DNA of 64,000 bases. Origin: Gossypium raimondii. Taxonomy: Eukaryota; Streptophyta; Magnoliopsida; Malvales; Malvaceae. The DNA lies in NCBI RefSeq assembly GCF_025698545.1, contig NC_068569.1, forward strand, positions 744,001-808,000. The letters run 5' to 3'. The position numbers were made by a program, and so were the translations under genes. A model generated the notes under the pieces. It was not told where the DNA came from. It ran no database searches and saw nothing but the letters and a program-made list of their open reading frames with translations. Shown one piece after another: positions 62,867-64,000 of this stretch (position 1 is the stretch's first letter; every line of letters starts with the position of its first letter).

Positions 62867-64000
62867 ATGAGTTCGAGAAAAGGAGGATCAAAAGGGAAAG
62901 AGGTATCTGGAGTCTCTCGTCCCAAGGTTGACCAGCTAAGCCATGGTGTAGCGGAAATGAACATGGATTCTTCACAAGATGATGGTGAGTGGGAAGTTAT
63001 TCAAAGAAAACCCAAGAATACAGGTGGAAGCAGTGGTGCAAAGCCATGGGGTTCTCAAAATTCCAACCCTAAACCTTGGAATGGAGGCATGCGGGGTAAT
63101 GCTGGACCTGGAAGAGGCACCGGCGGCAATGCTTGGGCTAATCATGGTGCTGATTCTAGGATAGCAAGTGGCCGAGGGAATTCAAGGCCCCAAATAGTCA
63201 ACAAGAGCTTGGACAACCACCAAGTGCCTTCCAATCCTGTCATTCGCCCGCCTCTTGAGCATGGTTGGAATTGGCAGTCAAGAACTGGTTCCAATCCATC
63301 CAAGGGTTTTCAAGATGGATATGAGAAAGACAATGTCAACGCTGAGGCTGAAAAAGACAACGATGTTGATGATATTGAGGATGATTCGGATGATGTTGCT
63401 GCTGATGATTCTGACAATGAGCTTCTAACCGATGAATTTGATTCAGATTCAAGTCAAAAGAGCCACGAGACAAGAAAGAAAAATAGATGGTTTAAGAAGT
63501 TTTTTGATAGTTTAGATAAGTTGCGCGTGGAAGAGATCAATGACCCAGCAAGGCAATGGCATTGCCCGGCTTGCCAAGGCGGTCCTGGTGCCATTGACTG
63601 GTATCGAGGCCTTCAGCCATTAGGGACACATGCGAAAACTAAAGGATCAAAAAGGGTGAAACTCCATCGTGAACTTGCTGAGCTCTTGGATGAGGAATTG
63701 CGTAGAAGGGGTACTTCAGTTATCCCTGCAGGTGAAGCTTTTGGGAAATGGAGGGGTTTAAAAGATGACGAAAAAGATCATGAAATAGTCTGGCCACCTA
63801 TGGTAATCATAATGAATACAAGGCTTCAACAAGATGATAATGATAAGGTACCCCGAGAACTTGTACTATTTCTGTTTTCCAGTTATAATTCAATGGAATT
63901 TAATTAAATCTTTGTAATTACCGAGGAGCTATTTATGGCGTTGTGTACTTCAGTGGATTGGTATTGGGAACCAAGAGCTGCTTGACTATTTCAGCTCATA
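62867..64000 (+). CDS. SGS3: SGS3 (suppressor of gene silencing 3), 5' part
   Basis: Exon 1 is 62867-63847 (327 codons). Exon 2 starts at 63954 and leaves the window. The protein binds double-stranded RNA and works with RDR6 in cytoplasmic granules to make trans-acting siRNAs and to spread silencing. Seen: a Gly/Asn/Trp-rich disordered N-terminus, an acidic stretch (about 160-195), then the zf-XS zinc finger with C233, C236, H255 and H267 in WHCPACQGGPGAIDWYRGLQ and following residues. The XS domain begins near VWPPMVIIMNTRL (309-321) and continues across the splice with WIGIGNQELLDYFSS-like residues. The remaining XS domain and coiled coil, about 300 residues, lie outside. The GT at 63848 is a standard donor. 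Confidence 0.93.

Overview
The window is nuclear DNA of a flowering plant. It has large AT-rich spacers, genes with GT-AG introns, and dense short transposons. The two cellulose synthases, the cotton-type repeat families and the overall layout suggest a Malvaceae species, most likely Gossypium (cotton). That placement rests on my memory of related sequences, not on a search. All exon models were built by hand by joining reading frames across splice sites, and every joined frame stays open over its whole length.

Layout. 1-153 (-): first coding exon of the autophagy scaffold ATG11, leaving the window on the left. 954-6929: AT-rich spacer with two miniature transposons and one GC-richer island. 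6930-10865 (-): nine-exon gene for a 595-aa protein with a PWI/Nab2-like N-terminus and a PABPN1-like RRM. 12198-20559 (-): nineteen-exon phage-type plastid RNA polymerase RPOT3/RpoTp (972 aa), with a 650-bp hAT-like element in one intron. 20560-24644: spacer dominated by a 1.5-kb foldback element. 24645-25385 (-): RING-H2 pseudogene with two in-frame stops. 25937-26842: first copy of a repeat family with GC-rich palindromic ends and a tRNA-like body. 27704-33738 (-): primary-wall cellulose synthase CESA1 (1083 aa, 14 exons). 34118-35760: second copy of that repeat, apparently inserted into the end of another MITE. 37710-40097 (-): intronless DYW-type PPR editing factor (795 aa). 41466-45565 (-): secondary-wall cellulose synthase CESA7 (1039 aa, 12 exons). 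47290-54118: repeat cluster with a foldback MITE, a third copy of the tRNA-like family, a 2.8-kb LTR-like unit and a decayed PIF/Harbinger element. 56061-60774 (+): eIFiso4G (789 aa, nine exons). 62867-64000 (+): SGS3, leaving the window on the right.

How the genes relate. They are housekeeping or wall-building genes, not an operon or a recognised specialised cluster. CESA1 belongs to the primary-wall complex and CESA7 to the secondary-wall complex. They sit about 7.7 kb apart on one strand with only the PPR gene between them. RPOT3 (plastid transcription) and the PPR protein (organelle RNA editing) both act in organelle gene expression. eIFiso4G (translation initiation), SGS3 (trans-acting siRNA and silencing) and the RRM protein act on cytoplasmic or nuclear RNA.

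The most unusual non-genic material is the three-copy family with GC palindromic ends and a tRNA-like A-box/B-box body, together with the 1.5-kb foldback at 22740-24230. I saw no CRISPR array, rRNA gene or intact tRNA gene.
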